A DNA stretch of 38,654 bases from Campylobacterales bacterium (GCA_024277445.1 JAJRVE010000150.1:1-38654), one strand, 5' to 3'; counted from the stretch's first letter, positions 8,802 to 17,834 are shown. The notes: generated by a model not told the origin, from the sequence alone. A program made the numbers and translations.

Positions 8802-9587
8802 TCAACCAAACTTACCGGTAATATACTCTTCGGTTAACTTTTCTGCAGGTGTTACGAAAAGCTCTTCTGTCTTTCCTAGTTCTATCAACTCGCCTAAGTA
8901 CATAAAGCCTGTATAGTCACTCACACGCGCCGCTTGTTGCATGTTGTGTGTTACGATAACGATGGAAACTTTCTCTTTAAGTTCTGTTACCAACTCTTCA
9001 ATACCCTGAGTAGAGATAGGGTCAAGTGCTGATGTAGGCTCATCAAAGAGTAAGATCTCAGGCTCAACCGCAATAGCACGTGCAATACAAAGACGCTGTT
9101 GCTGACCACCCGAGAGACCGTTCGCATCATGTTTGAGACGGTCTTTGACCTCTTTCCAGATCGCCGCATCCGTCAGTGCTTTTTCAACACGATCTTTAAG
9201 TTCAGTCTTGTTTTTAATACCTTGAAGTTTAAGACCATACGCCACATTGTCCATAATACTCATAGGAAAGGCGGTAGGCTTTTGAAAAATCATACCGATA
9301 TTAATGCGCAGATTGATAAGATCTTCTTTCGCATCAAGGATATTACGACCATTATAGATGATCTCACCCTCGTACTTGTTACCCGGGTAGAGGTCGTGCA
9401 TACGGTTAATAGAGCGAAGCAGTGTTGACTTGCCACACCCCGATGGACCGATCAATGCCGTCACCGAGTTTTTAGCGATGGGCATACTAATCTCTTTAAG
9501 ACTTGGCTCATCCGCACTTGCATAAGTAAACTGAAGTTTTTTGATCTCGAGCGCTTTTTCTTCGCTAACGTTACAGATAGTTGCCAT
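8802..9587 (-). CDS. pstB: Phosphate ABC transporter ATP-binding protein PstB
   Basis: Cytoplasmic ATPase that drives high-affinity phosphate import through PstA/PstC. It shows Walker [10 protein letters not shown], the family-typical [12 protein letters not shown]-loop region [15 protein letters not shown] signature LSGGQQQR and Walker [15 protein letters not shown] set the start at ATG 9587 ([17 protein letters not shown], 261 aa) because it overlaps the pstA stop as TAATG and gives the normal length. The track's 9689 start adds 34 residues that lie inside pstA in another frame. Confidence 0.95.
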   Translation of the reverse strand: MATICNVSEEKALEIKKLQFTYASADEPSLKEISMPIAKNSVTALIGPSGCGKSTLLRSINRMHDLYPGNKYEGEIIYNGRNILDAKEDLINLRINIGMIFQKPTAFPMSIMDNVAYGLKLQGIKNKTELKDRVEKALTDAAIWKEVKDRLKHDANGLSGGQQQRLCIARAIAVEPEILLFDEPTSALDPISTQGIEELVTELKEKVSIVIVTHNMQQAARVSDYTGFMYLGELIELGKTEELFVTPAEKLTEEYITGKFG

Positions 9588-10429
9588 TATTTGCCTTTTT
9601 TCGTAAGTAAAACTAATCGGCCTAAGATATTTAGACTCAGAATAAACATAGATAAGATGAAGGCTGCTGCCCAACCAAGGCGCTGCCAATCTTCATAGGG
9701 ACTTGTCGCATAATTATACATCGTGACCGTCAAAGAGGCCATCGGCTCCATAAGATCGGTACTCATAAAGTTATCATTAAACGAGGTAAAGAGCAGTGGT
9801 GCCGTCTCGCCTGCCACACGCGCTACACCCAACAAGATACCCGTCAAGATACCTGCTTTAGCACCACGGTAAACGACTTGGATGATAACCTTGTATTTTG
9901 GTGCACCCAGTGCAAAGGCTGCCTCACGTAAAGTTGTTGGTACTAAGTGAAGCATGTCATCTGTGGTACGCAAGATGATCGGCAACATAATGATGGTCAG
10001 TGCCACAATACCTGCCCACGCACTAAAGTGACCCATCGGTACGACCATGATGGCGTAGACAAACGAGCCCACAACAATACTAGGTGCCGACATCATAATG
10101 TCCGAGATATCACGGATGGTCTCTGCTAGTTTTGACTTTTGACCGTACTCACTTAAGTAGGTTCCCGCCAAGATCCCTAAAGGAACACCCACAAGCGTTG
10201 CTATACCAACGATAATAAGCTGACCAACAAGCGCCTGTTTAAGCCCACTCTCTTCATAACCTGGAGGTGCACCCTCAAACAAGAAGATGTCCCAGTTGAT
10301 CGCCTCAACCCCGTTGCTCACCAAGATATAGAGGATCCAAAAAAGGAAAAAGAGACCGATTCCTGCTGAAAGCGTCGAAAGTGCCATCACGATACGGTTC
10401 ACAAAGACACGTTTTTGTGTAGCTGTCAT
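9587..10429 (-). CDS. pstA: Phosphate ABC transporter permease PstA
   Basis: Inner-membrane permease of 280 aa with six predicted helices. It has the PstA-type core: [34 protein letters not shown] and the EAA-like loop [30 protein letters not shown] that contacts PstB. Its ATG overlaps the pstC stop (TAATG), and its own stop overlaps the pstB start in the same way, so pstC-pstA-pstB is translationally coupled. Confidence 0.95.
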   Translation of the reverse strand: MTATQKRVFVNRIVMALSTLSAGIGLFFLFWILYILVSNGVEAINWDIFLFEGAPPGYEESGLKQALVGQLIIVGIATLVGVPLGILAGTYLSEYGQKSKLAETIRDISDIMMSAPSIVVGSFVYAIMVVPMGHFSAWAGIVALTIIMLPIILRTTDDMLHLVPTTLREAAFALGAPKYKVIIQVVYRGAKAGILTGILLGVARVAGETAPLLFTSFNDNFMSTDLMEPMASLTVTMYNYATSPYEDWQRLGWAAAFILSMFILSLNILGRLVLLTKKGK

Positions 10430-11286
10430 TACACGCTCCTTTTACGGCGAAGGAAATAGAACTTCGCGATAGAAATAATGGTAAAACTGATCACCAACAA
10501 GATAAGCGCCAACTCAAAGAGGCTTGAGAAGTAGAGGTCTGTGTCTGCCTCTGTAAACTCGTTCGCAAGGGTTACTGGGATGGATGTTGCTGGTTGAGTA
10601 AGATCCCAAGATACTTTATGGACATTACCCATAACAAAGGTAACCGCCATCGTCTCACCAATTGCACGACCAAGTGCCAAGATAAGTGCACCAATGATCC
10701 CTGCTTTAGAGTAAGGGATAACGATGTCACGTATAACATCCCACTTCGTACCACCGAGCGCGTAAGCAGACTCTTTTAAGATGTCGGGAGTAGTGTTCAT
10801 AGCGTCACGTGTTACTGCTGCCATAAACGGTAAGATCATAATAGCAAGTACGATACCCGCCGTAAGCATACCAATACCAATGCCCCCAAAGATGTCACGT
10901 ATGATCGGCACAAAGTAAAAGAGACCCCACATACCATAGATAACCGAAGGGATGGCAGCTAAAAGCTCTATGGAGACACCCACTGGTGCTTTAAGTCGCT
11001 CATGTGCGATCTCACTCAAAAAGATAGCAACACCAATAGCCACCGGCACTGCAAGTACCATCGCCAAAAAGGTGGAGATAACCGAACCCATAATGGCCGC
11101 AAAGGCACCAAATTTTTCTAAGTTAGGCGCCCACTTAGACTCGGTCACAAAGTCCAGTCCAAAAGTCTGCATAGAGAGCAGTGACTCTTGAAACAGCACC
11201 GTAAAGATCCACGCCGTAATAAAGAGCACCGTTATGGCGATCAGACGGGTGGAGTTAGCAAAGATATTATCTATGATTTTCGTCAT
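10429..11286 (-). CDS. pstC: Phosphate ABC transporter permease PstC
   Basis: Inner-membrane permease of 285 aa, partner of PstA. It has an N-terminal membrane helix (RLIAITVLFITAWIFTVLF), a PstC-typical SIELLAAIPSVIYGMWGLF segment and the EAA loop KESAYALGGTKWDVIRDIVIPYSKAGI followed by LGRAIGETMAVTFVMGN. It is the first gene of the pstCAB operon. A Pho-type promoter lies 56-88 bp upstream. In many genomes pstS precedes pstC directly; here pstS is separated by about 7 kb. Confidence 0.95.
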   Translation of the reverse strand: MTKIIDNIFANSTRLIAITVLFITAWIFTVLFQESLLSMQTFGLDFVTESKWAPNLEKFGAFAAIMGSVISTFLAMVLAVPVAIGVAIFLSEIAHERLKAPVGVSIELLAAIPSVIYGMWGLFYFVPIIRDIFGGIGIGMLTAGIVLAIMILPFMAAVTRDAMNTTPDILKESAYALGGTKWDVIRDIVIPYSKAGIIGALILALGRAIGETMAVTFVMGNVHKVSWDLTQPATSIPVTLANEFTEADTDLYFSSLFELALILLVISFTIISIAKFYFLRRKRSV

Positions 11287-11341
11287 CGAAGCACTTCTCT
11301 TTCATTTTTTAACCCATAATCCTAGGCTTTTTGATGACGAG

Positions 11342-11374
11342 ATTTTAGAGTAGTTTGGTTACAAGAAGGTTACA
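11342..11374 (-). promoter_or_regulatory. Pho-box-like promoter of pstCAB
   Basis: Read on the minus strand, TGTAACC-TTCT-TGTAACC is followed by 9 nt and TAAAAT (-10). The 11-bp spaced direct repeats and the 9-nt gap to the -10 box are the same as ahead of pstS, phoU and the porin. The site lies between the cca stop and pstC. Confidence 0.8.
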
Positions 11375-11395
11375 TTTGTAATAACAACCCCTAGT

Positions 11396-12778
11396 TTACG
11401 CTCTTTCAAGCTCTTTTTGGAGCCAGAGTAGAGCCTCTTCGTATGTATTAATCTCACCTTCTATCTGCGCCTCATAGCTTCGATGTAAAATGGTTTTAAA
11501 AGCCTTTGAAGGTCTCAACCCAGCAGCAATAAGATCACGACCTTGTAAAAGGGCATCCATCGGTTTTTTGTCCACCTTGAGTGTTTCTGCTCTCTCCAAT
11601 AACCACTCGCCTGCTTCAAAAGCTCCGGCTTGAGCCTCGGGTGTTGTTCGTCCCAAATAGTCTGCCTTTGCGACTAGAACTAGCTCGCTGATATTTACTT
11701 GATTTGCCAAACGTCTGATAGCTGCTGCTTTAGCACCCTGTTTAAAAAACTGCAAGGGCTTGAGATGATGTTTAACAAGGGGGATGATCTTCTCGAAGAG
11801 GGCTTTCTCATCACTTAGACGCGCTAAAAACTGCTCTGTTAATGGTACCCCTGTATTTTCATGCCCAATAGCACGGATGCGTCCATCCACCTCTTCAGTA
11901 GTATTACTTTTACCCAAGTCGTGACAGAGTGCGGCTAAAGAGAGGTAGAGGTTTTGTTCTCTGTTATCACTATGAAGTCTACTCATCTCATCGACTACCA
12001 TCAAGGTATGCACCCAAACATCACCTTCGGGGTGATAGAGAGGATCTTGAGGTACACCTTGTAGGGCTAAAAGCTCTGAGAAGTATGGCAACATTCCAAA
12101 AGTGTCCAAGACCTTAAAGCCTTGAGAGGGGCGTTCACTTTTTAGTAGAAGCTTTTTAAACTCCTCAAAAACACGCTCTTTTGGAAGCTCCTCTAACATC
12201 TTATCGTTCACCATCTTCTGCGCTAAACGTGTCAGCTCTTCTGTCGGTTGCAGTTCAAATCTTGCCGCAAACTGCACCCCACGGTAGAGCCGAAGTGGGT
12301 CTTCAACAAAGGTCTCAGCATCCACAAAGGTGAGTCGCTTCTGCTTAAGATCATGCTCACCCTTAAAGGGATCAAGAAGTTTACACTCTTTAAGATCGTA
12401 CCCCATAGCATTGATGCTAAAGTCACGACGCGACGCCGCCTCTTTAAAACTAAGTGAGCCATCCAAGGTAACATCAAAACCCTTGTGCCCTTTGGCCACT
12501 TTCTGTTCTGTTCGAGGAAGCGAAAAGTCCAACGCTACACCATCTAGTTGCAGTTTAACAACGCCAAAGCTTTTACCTACGGTATTGACCTTGCCAAACG
12601 GCTGTAACAGGCTTGCCAAGGTGGATAAGTCCTTCACACCAAACACTTCGATATCGATATCTTTTGAGGGAAGTCCAAGCAGTGCATCACGTACAAAACC
12701 GCCAACTACCACAGGTCTAAGCTTGTGTTGCAGAAGGTTTTCTATGACAGGTGTTAAGGCAGAGGGAAGTTTTATCAT
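11396..12778 (-). CDS. cca: CCA tRNA nucleotidyltransferase with HD domain
   Basis: Adds or repairs the 3'-terminal CCA of tRNAs without a template. The nucleotidyltransferase head has GGFVRD (residues 26-31) and the metal-binding DIDIEVFG (Asp40, Asp42). The basic tRNA motif REDFSIN-like RRDFSINAMGYD and FVEDPLRLYRGVQFAARF follow. The C-terminal half carries an HD-type phosphohydrolase motif (LAALCHDLGK, then HENTG). The length of 460 aa fits the bacterial CCA-HD type. It lies 23 bp beyond the PhoR-like kinase gene, inside the phosphate locus, probably read through from the phoU promoter; no functional link to phosphate is known to me. Confidence 0.93.
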   Translation of the reverse strand: MIKLPSALTPVIENLLQHKLRPVVVGGFVRDALLGLPSKDIDIEVFGVKDLSTLASLLQPFGKVNTVGKSFGVVKLQLDGVALDFSLPRTEQKVAKGHKGFDVTLDGSLSFKEAASRRDFSINAMGYDLKECKLLDPFKGEHDLKQKRLTFVDAETFVEDPLRLYRGVQFAARFELQPTEELTRLAQKMVNDKMLEELPKERVFEEFKKLLLKSERPSQGFKVLDTFGMLPYFSELLALQGVPQDPLYHPEGDVWVHTLMVVDEMSRLHSDNREQNLYLSLAALCHDLGKSNTTEEVDGRIRAIGHENTGVPLTEQFLARLSDEKALFEKIIPLVKHHLKPLQFFKQGAKAAAIRRLANQVNISELVLVAKADYLGRTTPEAQAGAFEAGEWLLERAETLKVDKKPMDALLQGRDLIAAGLRPSKAFKTILHRSYEAQIEGEINTYEEALLWLQKELERA

Positions 12779-12801
12779 CTCTATATTTTAGCAGAAGTGG
12801 G

Positions 12802-14205
12802 CTATTTACAAGCGCCTTTACTCATTTTCTTAACCGAGAAACCAAAAAGAGAACCTTCACCCACCTTACTCTCTATGATCAACGAAGAGTCATGTAACTT
12901 TAAGATGTAACTCACAATAGCCAAGCCTAAGCCCATGGAGTTGTCCCATGTATTTTTATGCACACGATAGAACTTCGAAGCAACCTTGTCGATGTCGGCT
13001 TCACTGATGCCCATCCCTTTATCTATAACCATGAGTTTGTTGTCAGAAAGCGAGATGGTGACATCATCTTCTGAGTACTTCAGAGCGTTATCAACAAGGT
13101 TAGTCAAAACATTGTCTAACATATCTTTGTCCGCTAAGACCATGCACTCTTCACCATGAAACTTGATCTCTCGATCACGATACTTCGTAGAGAGGTTTAA
13201 GACCACATCTTCAATAAGATCGACCAGGTTAAAACGCATAGGATGGATGGTCAAGTCGTTGTTCTCAAGCTTAACTGATAGAGCAAGCCTATCGATCATA
13301 TAGGCGATTTTACGTGAATTCGAGAGGATCTTCTCCAAAAATCGCACACGGATCTTAGGGTTTACGTTTGGATCGTCCAAGAGAGTGTCGGCATAGCCCA
13401 TGATGGAAGCAAGTGGGTTCTTAAACTCATGTGAGATGGCAGACAAAATGTCGTTTCGTTGCTTGTTGACGAGACGTAGTTTTGCGGTGTACTTACGTTT
13501 TTGCTTGTCGCGTGTCGCCAGTTTTTTCGCTAAGTCTTTAAGGTTAAGAGCGATATGTAAAAACTCTTGGAAGTACTCTGTTTTGATGACCGCTTTATAA
13601 TTTTTGTTAGAGATCTCACCCAAATAGACGACGATCTGCTCGATGTCATAACGCACACGCTTACTCATCTGGTACGCTGCCATAACACCTAAGGTCATGA
13701 AGAGTAAAAAGATAAAGATCAAACGTGACCAAAGGGTATAGAAGTTAGACATAATGGTGTTCAGTGGTGTAGCTAAACGGATATAGATCACACTATCGTC
13801 CACCAAAATCTTCTTGGCGACATAGAGATAATGCACATGCGTTGTCACCGAGTAACGGTTGTCTACACCCAGTCCATCACGTCGTGCCTGCATGATCTCA
13901 ACACGGTTGGCATGGTTTTCCATACTAAACTTGTCGCTATTACTGTCGGCTAAGACTTGCCCATCTTCAGCAACAAAGGTAACACGGTCTTGGATGGCTG
14001 CATGGGTGTTTGCAGCGATACGATCTAAGTCACTGATGTGGTAAGGCTGCATCTGCATCAAGGTGATGCTATGTTCTAACTGCTCTGTGTTTTCTGAGAT
14101 AACAAATGATTTTAGGGTGTAGTAACTAACCAAAGAGGAGACGATAAGGGTCGCCATAAAGAGCCCAACGATGTTCGCAAAAAAGAAGTGGTGGAGTTTT
14201 AGCAC
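12802..14205 (-). CDS. phoR: PhoR-like sensor histidine kinase
   Basis: Membrane sensor kinase of 467 aa. It has two membrane segments (about residues 8-30 and 158-180) with a periplasmic domain of roughly 120 residues between them. The H-box is AISHEFKNPLASIMGYADTL. The ATPase domain has NVLTNLVDNALKYSED, IDKGMGISE and MGLGLAIVSYILKLH. It starts at GTG 14205, overlapping the regulator stop by 7 bp (GTGCTAA). The gene order phoU-regulator-kinase and the Pho-type promoter ahead of phoU support a phosphate-sensing role. The symbol is by analogy; the Campylobacterota system is sometimes called PhosS. Confidence 0.85.
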   Translation of the reverse strand: MLKLHHFFFANIVGLFMATLIVSSLVSYYTLKSFVISENTEQLEHSITLMQMQPYHISDLDRIAANTHAAIQDRVTFVAEDGQVLADSNSDKFSMENHANRVEIMQARRDGLGVDNRYSVTTHVHYLYVAKKILVDDSVIYIRLATPLNTIMSNFYTLWSRLIFIFLLFMTLGVMAAYQMSKRVRYDIEQIVVYLGEISNKNYKAVIKTEYFQEFLHIALNLKDLAKKLATRDKQKRKYTAKLRLVNKQRNDILSAISHEFKNPLASIMGYADTLLDDPNVNPKIRVRFLEKILSNSRKIAYMIDRLALSVKLENNDLTIHPMRFNLVDLIEDVVLNLSTKYRDREIKFHGEECMVLADKDMLDNVLTNLVDNALKYSEDDVTISLSDNKLMVIDKGMGISEADIDKVASKFYRVHKNTWDNSMGLGLAIVSYILKLHDSSLIIESKVGEGSLFGFSVKKMSKGACK

Positions 14206-14873
14206 AGAGTGTAACCCACCCCACGAACGGTTTTGATGTACTCTTTTGTCTTACTCGGATCGATCTTCTCTTTAAGACGGTTAATCGCGACATTGACAGT
14301 ACGGTCTTGGTAGATGGCATCACCACCCCAGACATGCTCTAGTAAGTAGTCACGGTCTAAAACAATGTTTTGGTTACCAATGAGGGTATGGAGAAGGTCA
14401 AACTCAAGCTTAGTCAGCTCGATGTTCTCACCCTCAATAGAGAGTTCTCGTGAACCAAGGTCTAAAGTAATGTCACGATAGATTACCTTACCTTCTGTTT
14501 TGTCTTTTTGAGTACGTTTTAAAATGGCTTTAATACGGAGGATGAGCTCTTTCATGTTAAAGGGTTTGGTGATGTAGTCATCGCCACCTCGTTCAAAGCC
14601 CTCTTCGATGTCACTCTCTTTGTTTTTTGCAGAGAGGTAGATGACCGGGGTATCCATGCCTATGTCGCGCATCTGCGCCACAAATTCGCTTCCTTCTACA
14701 CCCGGTAGATTACGATCCATGATGAGGAGGTCAACATCTTCTTCTTCGAGGAGTTGAGCAACATTTTTGGTGCTCGTAAAGCCCATGGTGTCAAAGTTCT
14801 CTTTTTCAAGGTTGTACTCAATGAGCTCTAAAATATCTTCTTCATCTTCAACGATAACGATAAATGCACTCAT
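14199..14873 (-). CDS. phoB: PhoB-like response regulator
   Basis: OmpR/PhoB-type regulator of 224 aa. The receiver has E9/D10/E11, the phospho-Asp at about D53 (LLIMDRNLPG) and the conserved Lys in DDYITKPFNMKE. The winged-helix domain has LTKLEFDLLHTLIGNQN, DRTVNVAINRLKEKID and TVRGVGYTL. It sits between phoU and the kinase gene and is therefore the best candidate to bind the four TGTAACC-type sites in this window. E. coli PhoB binds TGTCA-type 11-bp repeats, so the DNA-recognition helix has probably shifted slightly. Confidence 0.87.
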   Translation of the reverse strand: MSAFIVIVEDEEDILELIEYNLEKENFDTMGFTSTKNVAQLLEEEDVDLLIMDRNLPGVEGSEFVAQMRDIGMDTPVIYLSAKNKESDIEEGFERGGDDYITKPFNMKELILRIKAILKRTQKDKTEGKVIYRDITLDLGSRELSIEGENIELTKLEFDLLHTLIGNQNIVLDRDYLLEHVWGGDAIYQDRTVNVAINRLKEKIDPSKTKEYIKTVRGVGYTLC

Positions 14874-14887
14874 CTCATACTCCTTGT

Positions 14888-15556
14888 TTAGTAGACTTTG
14901 ATCTCTCCACCTTTTGCCGCATAGAGCAGAAGGTTAGCGATGTTAACAGCGCGATCACAAGCGCGCTCTAGCTTACGTAGTGTACCAAGTATACGAACAT
15001 ACTCGACTGAAAGCTCTTGTTCGCCCATGATCTGCGTCATGATCTCTTTTTCTAAGATGCTGAAAAGGTCATCGTTCTTGCTCTCTTCCACCATGATCTT
15101 ACGGTAGAGGTCTTCAACATTACACTCACCTGGTTTGTTGAAACACGCTTCAATATAAGTCATAGCGTTAAGTGAAGTCGTATGAAGCTTGATAACAATG
15201 TCATCAAATGGTGCTAGGTTACATTCACCTTCACAGTGCTCACGCATACGTTTTGCATACTTTTTACTACCTTCGGCGATACGAAGCAGCTCATTAGTGA
15301 GTTTTAAATACGCCACTAACATACGCAGTTCTTGCGCTTCTGGACCAAAAAGTGCAAAGGTCTTAACGATCTCATTATCGATAGCGTTTGCCTCAGACCC
15401 AATGGACTTTAAGATGTTTCGCACTTTGTCGTATTGAGCATTGTCATGGTTTTTGTAGGCATCAAGTGTCACTTGGTTTGCCTCAACCACCTGACCCATA
15501 AGTTCTGCGATCATGTTCTGTATATCTTTGATCTTCTGTTCGTACTTTGGTAGCAT
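14888..15556 (-). CDS. phoU: PhoU-family phosphate signalling regulator
   Basis: Cytoplasmic all-helical protein of 222 aa made of two PhoU three-helix repeats. The C-terminal LGTLRKLERACDRAVNIANLLLYAAKG matches the PhoU metal-binding signature (usually ERIGDHAxNIAE), with Cys in place of Gly. The centre has an unusual HCEGECNLAPF Cys/His-rich loop. PhoU couples the Pst transporter state to the PhoR kinase and limits phosphate uptake. It is the first gene of the phoU-phoB-phoR(-cca) operon and has its own Pho-type promoter. Confidence 0.85.
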   Translation of the reverse strand: MLPKYEQKIKDIQNMIAELMGQVVEANQVTLDAYKNHDNAQYDKVRNILKSIGSEANAIDNEIVKTFALFGPEAQELRMLVAYLKLTNELLRIAEGSKKYAKRMREHCEGECNLAPFDDIVIKLHTTSLNAMTYIEACFNKPGECNVEDLYRKIMVEESKNDDLFSILEKEIMTQIMGEQELSVEYVRILGTLRKLERACDRAVNIANLLLYAAKGGEIKVY

Positions 15557-15605
15557 CGTCTTCCTTGTCTACATGTTCCCACCAAATTGTGTAAGAATTT
15601 TCGCG

Positions 15606-15638
15606 ATTGTAACAACTCAATGTAACAAGATGGTTACA
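15606..15638 (-). promoter_or_regulatory. Pho-box-like promoter of phoU operon
   Basis: Read on the minus strand, TGTAACC-ATCT-TGTTACA is followed by 9 nt and TACAAT (-10), and lies 50-82 bp upstream of the phoU ATG. The layout is the same as at pstS, pstC and the porin, which implies that the regulator controls its own operon. Confidence 0.8.
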
Positions 15639-15703
15639 GAGGCACAACCCTGTGTAATCGCTAGGTGATATTGTTCGTTTATTATGCCTTAAAAGGATTT
15701 CAA

Positions 15704-15799
15704 ATGAAACTAAATACAATGCGCAGAAAAAGCAGGCGTTATTACACAAAGCTGGTTGCAAAAGTACACCGTTATGAAAAAGAGATCAAAAAAAGATAA
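15704..15799 (+). CDS. Small basic protein, 31 residues (hypothetical)
   Basis: This ORF is too short for the supplied track. It starts at ATG 15704 after AAAAGGA about 9 nt upstream and reads MKLNTMRRKSRRYYTKLV... to KEIKKR and TAA. About 42 percent of its residues are Lys or Arg. It lies between the divergent phoU promoter and the GNAT gene, in the GNAT direction, 26 bp before the GNAT start, so the two may be co-transcribed. The high charge would suit nucleic-acid or ribosome binding; function unknown. Confidence 0.45.
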   Translation: MKLNTMRRKSRRYYTKLVAKVHRYEKEIKKR

Positions 15800-15825
15800 A
15801 CGCTAGAAGTTGCTATACTTCTACT

Positions 15826-16380
15826 ATGAATATTGAACTCTACTTTTTACGCTCATCAGAGCACTTTATGGTCAAAGACCTGTTACATTATGCCGCTAGA
15901 CTCGATGAGAGTGGTGAGACCTTAGAGGACCACCCTTACTTAGAGCAATACCACCGTAACTACGGTAACTTCAACGGAGACATTGGCGTTTACGCTTTTG
16001 TTGACAACAAACTCGCTGGCGGCGCTTGGGTACGCATACTTGCCAATGGTTTTGGTCATGTTGATGCCCATACCCCCGAACTCGTCTTTTCGGTTCTTCC
16101 AGAGTTTCGCAACCAAGGCATAGGCACAAAGATTATGCATCAACTCATGCGTGAGACAGCCAAACTATACAAGCAACTCTCACTGAGTGTACGAGAAGAC
16201 AACCCCGCCATCGCGCTCTATGAGCGGCTAGGTTTTGTGAAGATCGAAGGAAGCAAACACTCCAACAGTACAGAGAGTGTCTCGTTTACGATGTTAAAAG
16301 ATCTTAGTCAAATAGTCGAAGAAGTTGAGGAAAAAGCCTCTCTTGAAGAAGAACGTTTTAGAAAGTCTTTTCAGTTTTAG
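15826..16380 (+). CDS. GNAT-family N-acetyltransferase
   Basis: Protein of 184 aa with a GNAT fold. The acetyl-CoA-binding motif A is LVFSVLPEFRNQGIGTKIMHQLM (Q/RxxGxG as RNQGIG), and motif B is LSVREDNPAIALYERLGFVKIEG, typical of RimI-like and small-molecule acetyltransferases. A glutamate-rich helical tail (EEVEEKASLEEERFRKSF) follows the domain. The substrate cannot be told from the sequence. It is the only full-size plus-strand gene inside the phosphate locus. Confidence 0.85.
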   Translation: MNIELYFLRSSEHFMVKDLLHYAARLDESGETLEDHPYLEQYHRNYGNFNGDIGVYAFVDNKLAGGAWVRILANGFGHVDAHTPELVFSVLPEFRNQGIGTKIMHQLMRETAKLYKQLSLSVREDNPAIALYERLGFVKIEGSKHSNSTESVSFTMLKDLSQIVEEVEEKASLEEERFRKSFQF

Positions 16381-16385
16381 AAGAT

Positions 16386-16412
16386 GTGACTTCAAAAAGA
16401 AGTCACTTATAA
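16386..16412 (+). terminator. Terminator hairpin after GNAT gene
   Basis: GTGACTTC-AAAAA-GAAGTCAC, a perfect 8-bp stem starting 6 bp after the GNAT stop, is followed by TTATAATTT. A second AT-rich hairpin follows directly. Confidence 0.65.
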
Positions 16413-16424
16413 TTTGAGGAGAAT

Positions 16425-16452
16425 TATAAAAAGGGATGCCCGAAGGCATTTT
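16425..16452 (-). terminator. Terminator of the phosphate-porin gene
   Basis: On the minus strand, AAATGCC-TTCG-GGCATCC is followed by CTTTTTAT, giving a stable UUCG tetraloop stem and a U tract shortly after the porin stop. It could also act in the opposite direction (GGCATTTTTG). Confidence 0.75.
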
Positions 16453-16461
16453 TGTTAAGTT

Positions 16462-17658
16462 TTAGAATGAAAGTTGTGCAGTTAGCATGTACTGAGAAGA
16501 GTTAGCTTTTGCACCGTCAGCTATATCACCATTAGATGTAATATCATTATCATACTGTAAGTAGTTAGCAACCCATTGTACATTTTTATTTTGTGCCCAA
16601 ACAAAACCTGCATAATAGGTCTTTTTCTCTAGTGTTTCATTATTGTTAAGCCCAAACTTTTGATCAGAAGTCCAAGAGTCATAACGACCTACTACACGGA
16701 ACTGCTTCTCATCACCAAATCTAAATACAGCGTGTCCATTGTAACCTTTACCCGCCTTTTTATAAATATCTGGGCCATCCATTGTATCCTGTGACTGGAT
16801 ATATTGTGCTGCAATCATGAAGGCTGGCACATTAAACACTGTGTGAAGACCACCCCACACAAGATCTTGATTTCCATTTGGATTACCAACAGTCACTTGC
16901 GTATATTTATTATTTTGTTTATTATATTGACCAAAGAATGAAGCATCCCAATATGTCTCACTATTTTGAGCATCTTTTTTATGCTTTCCTAGAAGATGAC
17001 CTGTTGCTCTCCACTCTAAAGAAAGACCTTTGCCATCTTCAACATTGTGATAACCCTCACCTGAGAACATACCAATCTCACTTGAAAAGTATTCTGTTTT
17101 CGTCTTAAGGTTAAAACCAATATCAGCTGAGTTCGAAAGCTTCGCTGAATTATCTGCCTCAGTAAATACCCAATGAGTATCACGATAGAACCAAGAGTTA
17201 TGCTCCTCATAGTCAATCCAAGGACGGTGAGCTATACCAAGTTCAACACCTGTATATGGAAGGATCTCATTTAAGTAAAGGTAAGCATACTTAAAACGAA
17301 CATTGTAATCTCCTGCAGTTGCATCACTAGTTACGTGCTCCATGTCTAAAGTAACACGAAAATATGACTTAGGGTCTTCTAAAAGGTATGCTTTGACCTG
17401 AATGTATGCACGACGCATCTCAAACTTATTTAAACTGTCTCCTCTAAGGTCTTTATTCGCATCATAGGTCCCATTTGGTGTACCACTGAATTTTTCACCC
17501 TGAGTATTATCATATTGATAATTTGTGTATCCAAGATAAGTCAATCCACTAAATTTTAATTTACTCGCATTTGAATACCACTCAACCGGCTCACCAGCTA
17601 CCGCTGCAGATGTTGTTAGCGTCAACGCTGCTAATGTACTTAAAATCACTTTTTTCAT
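16462..17658 (-). CDS. Phosphate-selective-type outer-membrane porin (OprO/OprP-like)
   Basis: Protein of 398 aa with a clear Sec signal (MKKVILSTLAALTLTTSAAVAG). The rest is rich in amphipathic beta-strands alternating with aromatic residues and ends in Phe (QYMLTAQLSF), the C-terminal signal for outer-membrane barrel assembly. Features such as YIQVKAYL..YFRVTLDMEH and GVELGIAHRPWIDYEEH fit the porin O/P family. Its Pho-box-like promoter, shared with pstS and pstC, supports phosphate or polyphosphate uptake under starvation. RBS CAGGAG precedes the ATG. Confidence 0.85.
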   Translation of the reverse strand: MKKVILSTLAALTLTTSAAVAGEPVEWYSNASKLKFSGLTYLGYTNYQYDNTQGEKFSGTPNGTYDANKDLRGDSLNKFEMRRAYIQVKAYLLEDPKSYFRVTLDMEHVTSDATAGDYNVRFKYAYLYLNEILPYTGVELGIAHRPWIDYEEHNSWFYRDTHWVFTEADNSAKLSNSADIGFNLKTKTEYFSSEIGMFSGEGYHNVEDGKGLSLEWRATGHLLGKHKKDAQNSETYWDASFFGQYNKQNNKYTQVTVGNPNGNQDLVWGGLHTVFNVPAFMIAAQYIQSQDTMDGPDIYKKAGKGYNGHAVFRFGDEKQFRVVGRYDSWTSDQKFGLNNNETLEKKTYYAGFVWAQNKNVQWVANYLQYDNDITSNGDIADGAKANSSQYMLTAQLSF

Positions 17659-17701
17659 TTTATTCTCCTGTTGGGTACTCCTACCCTTTTTTGTTGTGCG
17701 A

Positions 17702-17745
17702 AGTATAAAACAGCTTGGTTACATCAAGGTTACAAAGTTGTGACA
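17702..17745 (-). promoter_or_regulatory. Pho-box-like promoter of the porin gene (three repeats)
   Basis: On the minus strand there are three 11-bp spaced units, TGTCACA-ACTT-TGTAACC-TTGA-TGTAACC, then 9 nt and TATACT (-10). The extra upstream unit TGTCACA resembles the E. coli TGTCA half-site. Confidence 0.85.
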
Positions 17746-17753
17746 TTGGATAA

Positions 17754-17804
17754 ATGGTGAATGGTGAATGGTGAATGGTGAATGGTGAATGGTGAATGGT
17801 GAAT
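17754..17804. repeat. Heptanucleotide tandem repeat (ATGGTGA)7
   Basis: Seven perfect copies of ATGGTGA (17754-17802) plus a partial one. The tract begins 8 bp beyond the distal Pho half-site of the porin promoter, on its upstream side. Perfect short-period repeats of this kind are prone to slippage, so copy number may vary between cells. Confidence 0.95.
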
Positions 17805-17834
17805 AAGGGTGACTTAGTTTGTCTGAGTGGGTTC

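Noticed and set aside
15609-15638. Pho box serving the plus-strand small ORF and GNAT gene
   Set aside because: The plus-strand TGTAAC copies are 12 bp apart rather than 11 and no -10 box lies at the 9-nt spacing, so only the phoU direction is supported.
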